DNA of 64,000 nucleotides from Marinobacter vulgaris (GTDB lineage: Bacteria; Pseudomonadota; Gammaproteobacteria; Pseudomonadales; Oleiphilaceae), in the NCBI RefSeq assembly GCF_003344045.1, contig NZ_QFWX01000003.1, positions 434,001-498,000 on the forward strand, in the 5' to 3' direction. Positions 34,671 through 45,027 of the stretch are shown here, piece by piece. Numbering within the stretch: position 1 is the stretch's first letter; every line of letters begins with the position of its first letter. The position numbers and the translations under genes were made by a program. A model generated the notes under the pieces. The model made no database searches. It worked only from the letters and a program-made list of their open reading frames with translations, and was not told the origin of the DNA.

Positions 34671-37199
34671 CTATTTCAGCCACAGCACAGTGGGGTTCTC
34701 CAACGGCAAATTCAGCCGCCCGTCCCGCACCCGTAGCCGGGGCGTGTAATGCCCTTCCGGGCGGGTCGGCACCGAGCACTGATACAGGTAGCTGTGGGCC
34801 GACCCGGCCAACGGGTGCTGCATGGCCATCGCGGTCACGGTTCTCGGCCCGTATTCTGAGCGCTCAGCCACCAGCTCCACAGCAATCCGCTGTTCGTCGA
34901 TACCATCCAGGTAGACTTCAACCGTGTAAGTCTGGCTGCCCCCGGACTCACTGACATTGAAAGCGCTGAAGCGCAGCCGGGGCCAATGTCGTATCAGTTC
35001 GCTGTGTTCTTCTACGATGCCTTGGGCAGCCTCGGGGGTACGCTGTTTTCCCTGTTCTGCCATGGGCAAATAGAAGCGTTCCACATATTCGCGAACCATC
35101 CGGTTCGCGGAAAAAGGAGCCGTCAGCTGATCCATGCTGGCACGGATTTTCTGCAACCATTGCCGGGGAATACCCTCCTGGTCCACATTGTAAAAATCAG
35201 GAATCACTTCCCGTTCAAGTAGATCAAAGAGTTCCCCGGCGTCGGAGGCGTCATGGTCGCTTGAGCTGCGCAGTTCCTCGAATGTGGCGCCCGGGCGGAT
35301 GGCCCAGCCTACACCCGGATTCCAGGCCTCCGCCCACCAGCCATCGTATTGGGAAAGGTTCAGGCCGCCGTTGACCAGCACTTTCATGCCACTGGTACCA
35401 CAGGCTTCCCATGGATGCCGGGGGCAGTTCAGCCACACATCGACACCCTGGATCAGCTGGTTGGCGACGCCCAGATCGTAGTCTTCGATAAAAACGACCT
35501 TGCCTTCCACATCCGGGCGCCTGGAAAAGGCCTTCCATCGCCGGATGATCTCCTTACCCCGGTGGTCATAGGGATGGGCCTTGCCGGCAAGCACGATCTG
35601 CAGCGGCCGGTCCCGGCTTGCCAACAGCCTTAGCAAACGTGCCTGGTCCTGTAGCAGCAGGTCGGGTCGTTTGTACTCTGTAAAACGCCTGGCAAAACCG
35701 AGTGTCAGAGTTTCATGATCCAGCAACAACCCACAGGCGGCTGCGTGATCGTTGGCGGGGTTCTGCTCACAATGCTGGCTAGAAAGCCTCCGACGGAGGT
35801 AGCCGATCAGGCGGCTGCGTTGCAGCCGTCTCATTTCCCACAAGTCTTCATCGGATACTGCTTCCATGGGGCACGAGACCTGCAAAGGGCGGCGCCAGCG
35901 ATCTTTGCCACAGGCACGCGTCCAGATAGCATCAGATTCCGGTGAATCCCAGCTCGGTGTGTGTACACCGTTGGTCACGAAGTCTGCCGGAATATCTGCG
36001 GACGGCCAGCGTGGGAAAAACGGCTGGAAAATTCTTTGCGAAGCTTTTTGATGGAGACGGCTCACCCCGTTGATCCGGCCACTCATATTGAGCGCGAGCA
36101 ACGCCATGTTCAGGCGTTGCCCGTCGCAATTCACGCCGGTGTTGGCCCCCTCACTACCCAGATTGACCAATTGCGCAATCGTCAGGTCCCGGGCTGCCAG
36201 CCATGGAGACAGGTAGAGTTGCAAGAGAGTCCCTGGAAAGTGATCAAAACCGGAGGCCACCGAGGTATGGGTGGTAAATAGATTGGTCGCGCGGGTGGCT
36301 GTTCGAGCGGTCTGGAAATCTGTCTGGTGCTCCTCCTGCCAGCTGAGCGCCCGCTCAATGAGCGCCAGTGCGCAGTGTCCTTCGTTGAGATGGCACACGC
36401 TTGGGTGAATTGCCAATTGGCGTAACAGGCGCCAGCCACCAATGCCAAGTACCATTTCCTGTTGCAGGCGTTTTTCCGGATCGCCGGTATACAGTTCGCT
36501 GGTAATACCCCGGTCCCCCGGCTCATTGCGCGGGTCGTTACTGTCAAGCAGCAACAGCTCGCACTTTCCTACCTGTGCCTTCCAGGCTCTCAGTCGTACG
36601 TTTCGGCCGGGAAACGGGACAACCACCCTCACCCACTGGCCGTCATCGTCCCTCAGCGGCGAGACAGGCAGCATCGTCGGGTCGTTGTAGGGATAGAACT
36701 CAAGCTGCTCGCCATCAGTGCTTATGGCCTGGCGGAAATAGCCTTGCTGGAACAGCAGCCCCACCGCGGTGACCGGAAGCCCCAGATCGCTGGCGGCCTT
36801 GAGATAATCCCCGGCAAGGACACCGAGCCCGCCGCTGTACAGTGGCAAGGATTCACTGATGCCATATTCCATGCAGAAATAGGCAACGCCCTGCCCCAGA
36901 TCGCCGGCGCAATCGTCTGAATACCAGGTATTGGCGTGGACAAACTGGTGATGGGCCGCGATCTGTTCGCGGTAGCGATCCTGAAAAGACGGGTCCGCAG
37001 CCAGCTCTTCCAGCTTATCTCCGGAAACGCTGTTCAGTACCAGCCAGGCGTTACGGGTGCCCTCCCAGGTGTCCTGGTCGAGAGCCAGCCACAGCTCGTC
37101 ACTACCATGGTGCCAGGTCCACCGCAGGTCCAGTGCCAGCTGAAACAGTCCGCTGAGGGACTCGGGCATGGACCGCGGCGTATAGGCTGCCAGGGTCAC
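34671..37199 (-). CDS. glgP: Alpha-glucan phosphorylase (GT35), first copy
   Basis: The 842-aa protein is a glycogen/maltodextrin phosphorylase of the short alpha-glucan type. It has GLGVLAGDYLKAASDLGLP, HLNEGHCALA, GFARRFTEYKRPDLL and the pyridoxal-phosphate lysine K606 in GTSGMKVLVNGGLNLS. It releases glucose-1-phosphate from glycogen. It is the last gene of the minus-strand glycogen set, 30 bases after the SDR gene. Confidence 0.95.
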   Translation of the reverse strand: MTLAAYTPRSMPESLSGLFQLALDLRWTWHHGSDELWLALDQDTWEGTRNAWLVLNSVSGDKLEELAADPSFQDRYREQIAAHHQFVHANTWYSDDCAGDLGQGVAYFCMEYGISESLPLYSGGLGVLAGDYLKAASDLGLPVTAVGLLFQQGYFRQAISTDGEQLEFYPYNDPTMLPVSPLRDDDGQWVRVVVPFPGRNVRLRAWKAQVGKCELLLLDSNDPRNEPGDRGITSELYTGDPEKRLQQEMVLGIGGWRLLRQLAIHPSVCHLNEGHCALALIERALSWQEEHQTDFQTARTATRATNLFTTHTSVASGFDHFPGTLLQLYLSPWLAARDLTIAQLVNLGSEGANTGVNCDGQRLNMALLALNMSGRINGVSRLHQKASQRIFQPFFPRWPSADIPADFVTNGVHTPSWDSPESDAIWTRACGKDRWRRPLQVSCPMEAVSDEDLWEMRRLQRSRLIGYLRRRLSSQHCEQNPANDHAAACGLLLDHETLTLGFARRFTEYKRPDLLLQDQARLLRLLASRDRPLQIVLAGKAHPYDHRGKEIIRRWKAFSRRPDVEGKVVFIEDYDLGVANQLIQGVDVWLNCPRHPWEACGTSGMKVLVNGGLNLSQYDGWWAEAWNPGVGWAIRPGATFEELRSSSDHDASDAGELFDLLEREVIPDFYNVDQEGIPRQWLQKIRASMDQLTAPFSANRMVREYVERFYLPMAEQGKQRTPEAAQGIVEEHSELIRHWPRLRFSAFNVSESGGSQTYTVEVYLDGIDEQRIAVELVAERSEYGPRTVTAMAMQHPLAGSAHSYLYQCSVPTRPEGHYTPRLRVRDGRLNLPLENPTVLWLK

Positions 37200-37229
37200 G
37201 GATGAACTCCGCTCATATCTGTGAGGGCA

Positions 37230-38000
37230 TTAGCGAGCGGTGTAACCGCCATCGATGACCAGTTCACTCCCGGTCACGAATTTGGACTCGTCCGAGGCCA
37301 GATAGACTATCCCCCAGGCAATATCATCAGGTTCCCCCATGTGACCCACCGGGTGAAGCGCATCGGTGGCCTTCCTCGCCTCCTCAGGATCCATCCCGGT
37401 CGTTTTCAGGTGGCCCTCGACCAATGGCGTCCAGATAAATCCTGGATGAACCGAGTTGGCGCGAATGTTTTCAGTGGCGTACAGCAGCGCATCGGTTTTG
37501 GACATCAGCCGCACCGCGCCCTTGGAGGCGTGATAAGGCGGAATGTCCGGAGCGCTGACCAAGCCATAGATGGACGACAGGTTGATGATGCTGCCAACGC
37601 CTGCCTTTTTCATGTGTGGGATGGCGTGTTTGGTGCAGAAAAAAACCCCTTTCACGTTTACACCCTGCACTGCATCCCACTCTTCTTCGGTGAGTTCGTG
37701 AGTGGGTTTGTTGGCGCCGGCAATTCCGGCATTGTTAACCAGTACCGTCAGGCTGCCAAACGTCTCAGCTACCTTGTCCAGCACCTGTTTGACCTCCTGC
37801 TCCTTGCTGACATCGCAATGCCAGTAGCCGGCCTCAAGGCCACGGTCTTTCAGCGTTTTGGCGAGCGCTTTGCCCTCCTGATCCTGGCAATCAAGAATGG
37901 CCACCGCCGCGCCCTCTTCTGCCATCCGGGTCACTGTAGCGGCTCCGATCCCCACTGCGCCGCCCGTTACAATGGCAACCTTACCTTTGAGCCGTTCCAT
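37230..38000 (-). CDS. SDR-family NAD(P)-dependent oxidoreductase
   Basis: The 256-aa protein has the classical SDR pattern: TGGAVGIGAATVTRMAEEG cofactor loop, NNAGIAG, catalytic Ser in INLSSIYG, YHASK and the C-terminal VTGSELVIDGGYTAR. An acidic residue at the end of beta-2 (LDCQD) suggests NAD. GGGAGG precedes the ATG, which lies inside the end of the PilZ gene (20-base overlap). Its substrate is unknown and its presence among glycogen genes is unexplained. Confidence 0.92.
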   Translation of the reverse strand: MERLKGKVAIVTGGAVGIGAATVTRMAEEGAAVAILDCQDQEGKALAKTLKDRGLEAGYWHCDVSKEQEVKQVLDKVAETFGSLTVLVNNAGIAGANKPTHELTEEEWDAVQGVNVKGVFFCTKHAIPHMKKAGVGSIINLSSIYGLVSAPDIPPYHASKGAVRLMSKTDALLYATENIRANSVHPGFIWTPLVEGHLKTTGMDPEEARKATDALHPVGHMGEPDDIAWGIVYLASDESKFVTGSELVIDGGYTAR

Positions 38001-38379
38001 AAAAATCCTCCCTGAGATTTTCGTTGGCTTGCCGGCGAACGGCGAAATGGCTCGTCGACCTGTGGTGTTTCTCAAGCCAGTCGATCAGTGAAAAAATGGT
38101 AAAGGTGTCATTTTCAACGCCATCGAAATCGACGCCAACGCCATTTTCTGACTTGCGGACAACATGCCCTGTGAGCCGGCGAAACTGCTTTTCCTGTTTG
38201 TCAGGAAAGCGGAATTCGAGTTCCAGGGTCTGGTTCAGCTGAACATCGGTGTAGTCTGTGGCAATAAAGAGTCCCCGTTTTGATGCATCCCGGATCTGTC
38301 CGGTTGCCACGGGCATGCCGCGCTTACAAACCAGCACGCCAAGCTTTCCATCTGTGCGTTTACTCAGTCTGTGTTCCAT
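37981..38379 (-). CDS. PilZ-domain protein, probable c-di-GMP receptor
   Basis: The 132-aa protein has the two c-di-GMP-binding motifs: RLSKR (R-x-x-x-R) at residues 4-8 and DASKRG (D-x-S-x-x-G) near residue 31. GGAGG precedes the ATG. It lies between malQ (gap 104 bases) and the SDR gene it overlaps, so it probably shares their transcript. Confidence 0.82.
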   Translation of the reverse strand: MEHRLSKRTDGKLGVLVCKRGMPVATGQIRDASKRGLFIATDYTDVQLNQTLELEFRFPDKQEKQFRRLTGHVVRKSENGVGVDFDGVENDTFTIFSLIDWLEKHHRSTSHFAVRRQANENLREDFYGTAQR

Positions 38380-38483
38380 GTTTTCCTCCGTGATTCCGCA
38401 AGAATGTCATTTGCTGACATTGTCTGTACGGTATCCCACATACAGTTGTGATTTTTTGATTCCGGTCAAAAAACAACCTCGCT

Positions 38484-39971
38484 TCACGGCAGGCGTCCGT
38501 ACCGCTCTACTGATAGGGCAATTCTTTGTGACAGCCCTTGCTGGCAAAGATTCCAGTCCATCTGCCACCCCCAGTTGTTTACCACAGTCCCGGGTGTGTT
38601 GAACCTGGCCTTTGTTCCAAGCCCCATAAAATCCTGCATGGGAACAACAGCCAGGCAGCAGGCCGACCGCAAAGCGGCTTCTATCAGCGGCCAGGGCATG
38701 TCCTCTCCTGAGACTCCCAGATAGCTGTTGACGTAGTGCCGGGTAGCATCATCGAGGCTCCGGTACCAGCCAAGCGTGGTGTCGTTATCGTGGGTCCCCG
38801 TATATACCAGGTCCCTGGCATGGTGGTTGTGTAACAGGTGGGGGTTACCCGGGCTGCCGTCAAAGCCAAATTGCATCACTACCATCCCCGGAAGCCGGAA
38901 GCGTTTACGCAGTTCTTCTACTCCGTCGCTGATCATGCCAAGGTTCTCTGCAACCAATGGCAAGTCCGGAAATCGGTTGAAACAGGCCTCAAGAAAATCG
39001 CCGCCCGGGCCCGGCACCCAATAGCCGTTTCTGGGCTCCGGCGTTTCTCCGGGAATCTCCCAATAGGCCTCCAGTCCCCGGAAATGATCGATGCGGATCA
39101 GGTCAAACAGGTGGCGCTGGCTTTCGAGCCGCTCCAGCCACCACTGATAGCCGTCCCGGGCCATCGCCTCCCAGTTGTAAAGCGGGTTTCCCCAGTGCTG
39201 GCCATGGGGAGAAAAATAATCCGGTGGAACCCCGGCAACCACCGTGGGCTCGCCCCGTTCGTCGAGCTTGAACAGATACCGGTTGGCCCAGACATCGGCG
39301 CTGTCGTGGGCAATAAAGATGGGGATGTCGCCGAACAGCAATACGCCACTTGCCCGTGCATAGTCCCGCAGAGCCTGCCACTGGTGATGGAACACAAACT
39401 GCTCAAACCGGACCCGGGCAAGGCGTCCCGGGTTCTGTTCAATAAAGTCCTGAAGTGCGACGGTGTTCCGGTCCCTCAGGGTTTCGGGCCACTGAACCCA
39501 GCCGGATAACCCCTGAACCTCCCGAATCGCGCAGAACAGGCAGAAGTCATCCAGCCAGTAGTCATTGGCTTCACGGAAGCGTTGATAGCCGGCCTGGTCG
39601 AGGCCTTTCAGGCCCCCGGCACTGTTATCGAAAAATCGTTCCGCAGCGAGGGTCAGCAGATGCTGGCGCGTCCCGGGTGCGGATTGTGACAGTTCCCGGG
39701 TTGCCAGCAGGCCAGCCTCAACCAGTTCCAGCAGATCGATGAAATCCGGGTTGCCGGCGTGGGCGCTCAGGGACTGATAGGGCGAGAGGTCCCGGTGAGT
39801 GGGTCCCAGCGGCAGCGTCTGCCAGATATTCAGGCCGCTGTCGGCCATGAAATCAACAAAGGTGCGGGCGCTCGCACCGAGTACGCCCCAGTCTGCCGGC
39901 AGACAGGTCGGATGCAGTAAAACGCCGGCCCGGCGTGCATTGAACAGATCGCCGGAGCTGCTGGCAGTCAT
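38484..39971 (-). CDS. malQ: 4-alpha-glucanotransferase (amylomaltase, GH77)
   Basis: The 495-aa protein has GH77 signatures: LLHPTCLPADWGVLG, FGDIPIFIAHDSADVWA, GVPPDYFSPHGQHWGNPLYNW, RIDHFRGLEAYWEIP with the nucleophile Asp, PLVAENLGMI and YTGTHDNDTT. It transfers glucan segments during glycogen turnover. The start overlaps the GH57 stop by four bases (ATGA). Confidence 0.96.
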   Translation of the reverse strand: MTASSSGDLFNARRAGVLLHPTCLPADWGVLGASARTFVDFMADSGLNIWQTLPLGPTHRDLSPYQSLSAHAGNPDFIDLLELVEAGLLATRELSQSAPGTRQHLLTLAAERFFDNSAGGLKGLDQAGYQRFREANDYWLDDFCLFCAIREVQGLSGWVQWPETLRDRNTVALQDFIEQNPGRLARVRFEQFVFHHQWQALRDYARASGVLLFGDIPIFIAHDSADVWANRYLFKLDERGEPTVVAGVPPDYFSPHGQHWGNPLYNWEAMARDGYQWWLERLESQRHLFDLIRIDHFRGLEAYWEIPGETPEPRNGYWVPGPGGDFLEACFNRFPDLPLVAENLGMISDGVEELRKRFRLPGMVVMQFGFDGSPGNPHLLHNHHARDLVYTGTHDNDTTLGWYRSLDDATRHYVNSYLGVSGEDMPWPLIEAALRSACCLAVVPMQDFMGLGTKARFNTPGTVVNNWGWQMDWNLCQQGLSQRIALSVERYGRLP

Positions 39972-41695
39972 GCCGGCTTATCCGCTTCGTGGCCCGGCCT
40001 CATGGCACCGCCACGCGCCGGTTCGCCGCTGCCCTGGCTCAGCTGCTGGAATACCGATGGTGGCGCAGGGCAATCGATTTTCTCGTACAGATTCACCAGG
40101 TGTCGGCGGTAAAGATGCTCGAAGTCGCTGACGATCTGGGCCGGGTTGTAATCTCCGAACCACCAGAACCAGTCAGACCCCTCGCAGATCGCCAGTTGTT
40201 TCCGGGCAGACTCTTTGCGCTCCGCACTGAGGTTGCCGTTCTCCATCATCCGGTCGTAGTGGATTTTTGCCTCACAGAGCAGATCCCAGGCCCGGTTCTT
40301 GTCCGGATCGCCTATCCAGGTTGAGAAGGTTCCGTAAATCCAGCTGCCGGCCACCAGATGAGGCAGTCGCGCCGGTTCAGCCATCGGCCGTGCAACCAGA
40401 TCGCTGTAGGTGGTCAGTTCAAGTTCCGGATGGTGCGCGAGTACCCGGTACAGCTCGTCCAAAAAGTGATAACCATTCTCCGGGTAGTATTCCCAGGCAT
40501 TCTCCCCGTCCATGATCACGGAAATAACCGGAGAGGACTTGCCCCTGGCTTCGCTGGCGATGGTCTCCATATGATTGACCAGGTCACCAACCGCATCCTC
40601 GGCGTGCCAGTCGGCGTAGGTGAAGCCGATGAGATCAGACAGGCCATCGTCGCGGAAGAAAACGCTTACCGCAGATTCACCGAAGGTGTACGGCTGGTGT
40701 AATCCGGTATCGGGCAGATCCGGATGCTGTTCCCGTGCCTGCTTGAGGCTGTTGTGAATCACCGAGTCACCACTGGCGGTCCAGCGGAACTCCTGGTCAG
40801 ACAGTAACGTCAGCGTGGCCTGGCTGAGCCCGCCCTCGGACGCCCAGCACCCAACAGGTTCAATGCCGAAAAACCGTTGGAAGACCGCCTTTGCCTGCTC
40901 AAGCTGCCAGCCCGCCCGTGCTTCACCGCCGGGATAATGACTGTGATCTGGCAGGGCAATTTCGGGCATTGCCTCGCGCGCGGATTCCAGTTCCAGCAGC
41001 AGCGGCAGCATGGCGTGGGTATAGGGACTGACGGAGAGCTCTACCTGGCCTTTCTGGGCAAGATGCCGGTAGCGCGGACCGATACCGGACAATACCTCGA
41101 AAATCACATCGAGCAGGGCACGGCGGTCGCCCATGGTGAAGTCATAGGCTTTCTCCTGAAGACTCTGAACACAAGAGTTCTTGCGGCGTATGGTTTCGCC
41201 CATCCAGCCCAGGTGATACCAGACCAGGAGATCCGACAGAAAACGGTTGGAGATGTATCGCTGCAGTTCCGGTTTCTGTTGGTAGACATCGGCAATATCT
41301 GCCAGCCGTGCATACGCGGGGAAGCGCCTGATGATCCGTTCCGGATTGGCCCGCAGACATTTCTCCATCAGGTTCAGAAAAGCCGGTGAGCCGGCCTCCG
41401 GCAGCTCATCTGCCACCAGAGCGGCCAACAGTGGATCACCGATTTCCCCCGCACCATAGCGCCACTGTTCGATCTGAACCAGATAGGTTTCGATCTGCTC
41501 AAGCAGAATCGGCGCAAAGTTGACCACCGCCCTTGCCCCGGATTCTTTCTCCAGATGGGCGGCCATATCGCTGTAATCCTTGATGGTGTGGAGATACACC
41601 CAGGGAAACAGGAACTGCCCGGTATTCATGTCCTGATAGGAGGGCTGGTGCATGTGCCAGCAAAGCACGACCGGGGTTTTGGTGTCAGAGGCCAT
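39968..41695 (-). CDS. GH57 family glycoside hydrolase
   Basis: The 575-aa protein has the GH57 motifs [11 protein letters not shown] at the N-terminus, the nucleophile Glu in [10 protein letters not shown] and the acid Asp in [14 protein letters not shown]57 includes alpha-amylase, amylopullulanase and branching enzymes; the domain length and gene neighbours suggest an alpha-glucan-acting enzyme, exact activity uncertain. It overlaps glgC by 11 bases and malQ by 4. Confidence 0.93.
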   Translation of the reverse strand: MASDTKTPVVLCWHMHQPSYQDMNTGQFLFPWVYLHTIKDYSDMAAHLEKESGARAVVNFAPILLEQIETYLVQIEQWRYGAGEIGDPLLAALVADELPEAGSPAFLNLMEKCLRANPERIIRRFPAYARLADIADVYQQKPELQRYISNRFLSDLLVWYHLGWMGETIRRKNSCVQSLQEKAYDFTMGDRRALLDVIFEVLSGIGPRYRHLAQKGQVELSVSPYTHAMLPLLLELESAREAMPEIALPDHSHYPGGEARAGWQLEQAKAVFQRFFGIEPVGCWASEGGLSQATLTLLSDQEFRWTASGDSVIHNSLKQAREQHPDLPDTGLHQPYTFGESAVSVFFRDDGLSDLIGFTYADWHAEDAVGDLVNHMETIASEARGKSSPVISVIMDGENAWEYYPENGYHFLDELYRVLAHHPELELTTYSDLVARPMAEPARLPHLVAGSWIYGTFSTWIGDPDKNRAWDLLCEAKIHYDRMMENGNLSAERKESARKQLAICEGSDWFWWFGDYNPAQIVSDFEHLYRRHLVNLYEKIDCPAPPSVFQQLSQGSGEPARGGAMRPGHEADKPA

Positions 41696-42950
41696 GAGGG
41701 TAATCCTGCCCGAGCATCTCGGGGGTGATCAGCACAACACCCTTGGGGGAAACACGGAACCGCTTGCGGTCTGCCTCTGCATCAAACCCGATCTGCGAAC
41801 CCTCCGGAATACGGCAGCCACGGTCGATCAGGGCGTTGCGAATACGGCAGTGGCGGCCAATGTGGACGTCCGGATAGATGACGGAGTCTGATACCTCACT
41901 GAACGAATTTACCCTGACCTGCGAAAACAGCAGGGAACGTCTTACAACGGCGCCCGAGACAATACAACCTCCAGCCACCATGGAGTCCACGGCTATACCT
42001 CGGCGGTTGTCGTCATCGAACACAAACTTGGCGGGTGGCAACTGCTCCTGGCAGGTCCATATCGGCCAGTGGTAATCGTAGAGATTTACTTCAGGATTGA
42101 TGCCGATCAGCTCCAGGTTGGCCAGCCATAAGGCATCGACGGTTCCCACATCCCGCCAATAGGCCGGCTTGTTCTGTACCGGGTCCCGGAAGGGAAAGGC
42201 CACCACACGCAGGCGCCTGATTACGGACGGAATAATATCCTTGCCGAAATCGTGGGAGGATTCGCCATCCAGCTTTCTGTCACGCTCAAGTTCATCGAAA
42301 AGCACCCGTGTGCTGAACACATAGATGCCCATGGATGCCAACGCCGTGCCAGGTTTGCCCGGCATATGTTTCGGGTTCTCCGGTTTTTCAAGGAATTCGG
42401 TAACGTTGAGCTCATCGTCTACGGACATGACCCCGAATGCTGACGCCTCCTCGAGCGGGACCTCAATGCAACCGACAGTGATATCGGCTTCACTTTCAAC
42501 ATGGGCGGCCAACATGGTGCCGTAGTCCATCTTGTAGATATGGTCGCCGGCCAGGACCAGCACGTATTCCGGATTATGGCTGCGGATGATATCGAGATTC
42601 TGCAGTACCGCGTCCGCGGTGCCTTCGTACCAGGAGGTCTCGATGCGCTGCTGCGCCGGCCACAACTCGACAAATTCGTTCAGTTCACCGCGCATAAAGC
42701 CCCAGCCGCGCTGAATGTGCCGGATCAGTGAGTGGGATTTGTACTGGGTGATTACGCCGACCTGGCCAATGCCGGAATTGATGCAATTGGACAGTGGAAA
42801 ATCAATAATCCGGAACTTGCCACCGAACGGTACCGCGGGTTTGGCGCGCCAGTCCGTGAGTTCGTGAAGGCGCGAACCGCGACCGCCGGCAAGCACCAGG
42901 GCGAGAGTCTGGCGAGTAAGGCGACTCACATAACGCTTGGCTGTTTGCAT
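41685..42950 (-). CDS. glgC: Glucose-1-phosphate adenylyltransferase
   Basis: The 421-aa protein has [17 protein letters not shown], the [16 protein letters not shown] motif, the YEGTADAV substrate loop, [18 protein letters not shown] and a C-terminal left-handed beta helix (hexapeptide-like [14 protein letters not shown]). It makes ADP-glucose, the committed step of glycogen synthesis. It is the first gene of the minus-strand set; GAGGGA precedes the ATG. Divergent from glgB. Confidence 0.97.
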   Translation of the reverse strand: MQTAKRYVSRLTRQTLALVLAGGRGSRLHELTDWRAKPAVPFGGKFRIIDFPLSNCINSGIGQVGVITQYKSHSLIRHIQRGWGFMRGELNEFVELWPAQQRIETSWYEGTADAVLQNLDIIRSHNPEYVLVLAGDHIYKMDYGTMLAAHVESEADITVGCIEVPLEEASAFGVMSVDDELNVTEFLEKPENPKHMPGKPGTALASMGIYVFSTRVLFDELERDRKLDGESSHDFGKDIIPSVIRRLRVVAFPFRDPVQNKPAYWRDVGTVDALWLANLELIGINPEVNLYDYHWPIWTCQEQLPPAKFVFDDDNRRGIAVDSMVAGGCIVSGAVVRRSLLFSQVRVNSFSEVSDSVIYPDVHIGRHCRIRNALIDRGCRIPEGSQIGFDAEADRKRFRVSPKGVVLITPEMLGQDYPHGL

Positions 42951-43070
42951 AGTCGATTCCCTCAAAAAATTTCCCTGTGGCCGGTTGTCCAACTGCAGGG
43001 AGTTCCATGAATTTGACGCTTTCAACCATACTAGAACACTATCATGGAATTATGACGTAAGATTGGCGTG

Positions 43071-43091
43071 GGTCATTTTTAAAACATGACC
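43071..43091. promoter_or_regulatory. 21-base palindrome between glgC and glgB
   Basis: GGTCAT and ATGACC flank TTTTAAAAC; the 21 bases are a palindrome except for one position pair and the centre. The site lies 50 bases before the glgB start and about 120 before glgC, so one regulator could control both divergent glycogen sets. Confidence 0.45.
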
Positions 43092-43140
43092 TGTAATGTT
43101 GAATAGAGAGACGTTTCATCTGGTCAGGAAGGCAAGGTCT

Positions 43141-45027
43141 ATGGATAGTCCAACGCTCAGCGATTTCGACCTTCATCTCTTTGCCGAAGGCAGGCATTGG
43201 CACATCTACAATGTTCTAGGCGCTCATGTCTGCAACAGTCGGGGTACCGAGGGCGTTCGATTTGCTGTCTGGGCCCCACATGCCCGAGAGGTCAGTGTGG
43301 TTGGAGATTTCAATGCCTGGCGTTCCGGTACCCACACGATGAGCCCCCACGACAGCACCGGCGTCTGGTCTTGCTTTGTCCCGGGCATCGGCAGCGGAAA
43401 CCTTTACAAATTCTCCATTACCACCGAGACCGGGCAACAGTTGCTAAAAACCGATCCCTACGGCCAGGCCTTTGAGCTGAGGCCAGCCACCGCTGCCATA
43501 GTGACTGAGCGCGGCCATTTCTGCTGGAGTGATGGTGACTGGCTCGCCCGGCGTGGCCGTTGGAACTGGCAGGAATCCCCCATTTCGATTTATGAGGTCC
43601 ACGCCGCTTCCTGGCGTCACCATGGCTCCGGCCGATGGCTGACCTATCGCGAGCTTGCCGACCAGCTGGTTCCCTACGTGCTGGAGCTGGGCTTCACCCA
43701 TATCGAGCTGTTGCCGGTGACCGAGCATCCCCTGGACGAATCCTGGGGGTATCAGACCACCGGGTACTACGCCCCGACCAGTCGCTTCGGTACACCGGAC
43801 GATTTCCGCTGCCTGGTAGACCAGTGTCACCAGCACAACATCGGCGTTATTCTGGATTGGGTGCCGGGCCACTTCCCCACCGATGAGCACGCCCTCGCCC
43901 GGTTCGATGGCAGCGCCCTGTACGAGCATGAAGACCCCCGCCAGGGTCGCCATCAGGACTGGGGCACCCTGATCTATAATTACGGCCGGCATGAGGTCCG
44001 CAACTTTCTCATCGGCAGCGCCCTGTTCTGGCTGGATGCGTTCCATATCGATGGCTTGCGCGTGGATGCCGTGGCGTCGATGCTTTACCTGAACTATTCC
44101 CGAAAGGAAGGCGAATGGCTGCCGAACATCCATGGTGGCAATGAAAACCTCGAAGCCATCGACTTTTTAAGGGAACTGAACCGCGTCTGCCAGAGTCGTT
44201 TCCCTGGAACAGTAGTCTGCGCAGAAGAGTCGACCTCCTGGCCACAGGTCACACGTCCGCCGGAAATCGGCGGTCTCGGCTTCAATTTGAAATGGAACAT
44301 GGGCTGGATGCACGACACCCTGGAATACCTGCAGCAGGACCCTGTGTACCGCCAATACCATCACGACAAGCTGACCTTTGGCCTGGTTTACGCGTTCACC
44401 GAGAATTTCCTGCTTCCGCTGTCCCACGATGAGGTAGTGCACGGCAAAGGCAGCCTGATCAACAAGATGACGGGAGACGAGTGGCAGCAACGCGCGTCAT
44501 TACGACTACTGCTGACCTATATGTACAGTTATCCCGGTGCCAAGCTGCTGTTCATGGGCGGCGAATTTGGCCAGCGTCGGGAATGGAGTGAAGCGCGTGA
44601 GCTGGACTGGTCGTTGCTCGCCAGTCCTGAGCATCAGGCCCTCAAACGCCTGGTTCAGGATCTCAACGGCCTTTATCGCCGGGAGGTGTCTTTACACGGC
44701 GACTGTTTCCGCCCCCGGGGATTTGAGTGGATCGACTGCCACGACTCGCCCCAGTCCGTGATCAGCTTTCTGCGTACCGCGAAAGGTCAGGCCACGGTAA
44801 TTGTGGTGAATTTCACACCAATGCCCCGGCATAACTACCGAATCGGGCTACCCCATGGCGGAACCTGGCGGGAAATTTTCAATTCGGATTCCGAATATTA
44901 TGGCGGCAGCAATCTGGGCAATCCCCTGCCCATGCTGGCCGACAAACAACCCTGGATGAACCGGAACTGGTCGCTGGAACTGACTCTGCCACCGCTCGGC
45001 GCAATTATTCTGAGGCCAGCCCAATGA
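43141..45027 (+). CDS. glgB: 1,4-alpha-glucan branching enzyme
   Basis: The 628-aa protein has a carbohydrate-binding N-terminal module ([20 protein letters not shown]), a GH13 barrel with [13 protein letters not shown], the nucleophile Asp in [12 protein letters not shown], the acid Glu in VVCAEEST, and [16 protein letters not shown]. It introduces alpha-1,6 branches. The ATG at 43141, after AAGGCAAGG, is preferred to one at 43096 that lacks a ribosome-binding site. Confidence 0.97.
   Translation: MDSPTLSDFDLHLFAEGRHWHIYNVLGAHVCNSRGTEGVRFAVWAPHAREVSVVGDFNAWRSGTHTMSPHDSTGVWSCFVPGIGSGNLYKFSITTETGQQLLKTDPYGQAFELRPATAAIVTERGHFCWSDGDWLARRGRWNWQESPISIYEVHAASWRHHGSGRWLTYRELADQLVPYVLELGFTHIELLPVTEHPLDESWGYQTTGYYAPTSRFGTPDDFRCLVDQCHQHNIGVILDWVPGHFPTDEHALARFDGSALYEHEDPRQGRHQDWGTLIYNYGRHEVRNFLIGSALFWLDAFHIDGLRVDAVASMLYLNYSRKEGEWLPNIHGGNENLEAIDFLRELNRVCQSRFPGTVVCAEESTSWPQVTRPPEIGGLGFNLKWNMGWMHDTLEYLQQDPVYRQYHHDKLTFGLVYAFTENFLLPLSHDEVVHGKGSLINKMTGDEWQQRASLRLLLTYMYSYPGAKLLFMGGEFGQRREWSEARELDWSLLASPEHQALKRLVQDLNGLYRREVSLHGDCFRPRGFEWIDCHDSPQSVISFLRTAKGQATVIVVNFTPMPRHNYRIGLPHGGTWREIFNSDSEYYGGSNLGNPLPMLADKQPWMNRNWSLELTLPPLGAIILRPAQ

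Noticed and set aside
43444-44133. 229-codon minus-strand ORF opposite glgB
   Set aside because: It lies wholly inside the branching-enzyme gene and has no ribosome-binding site or recognisable domain.
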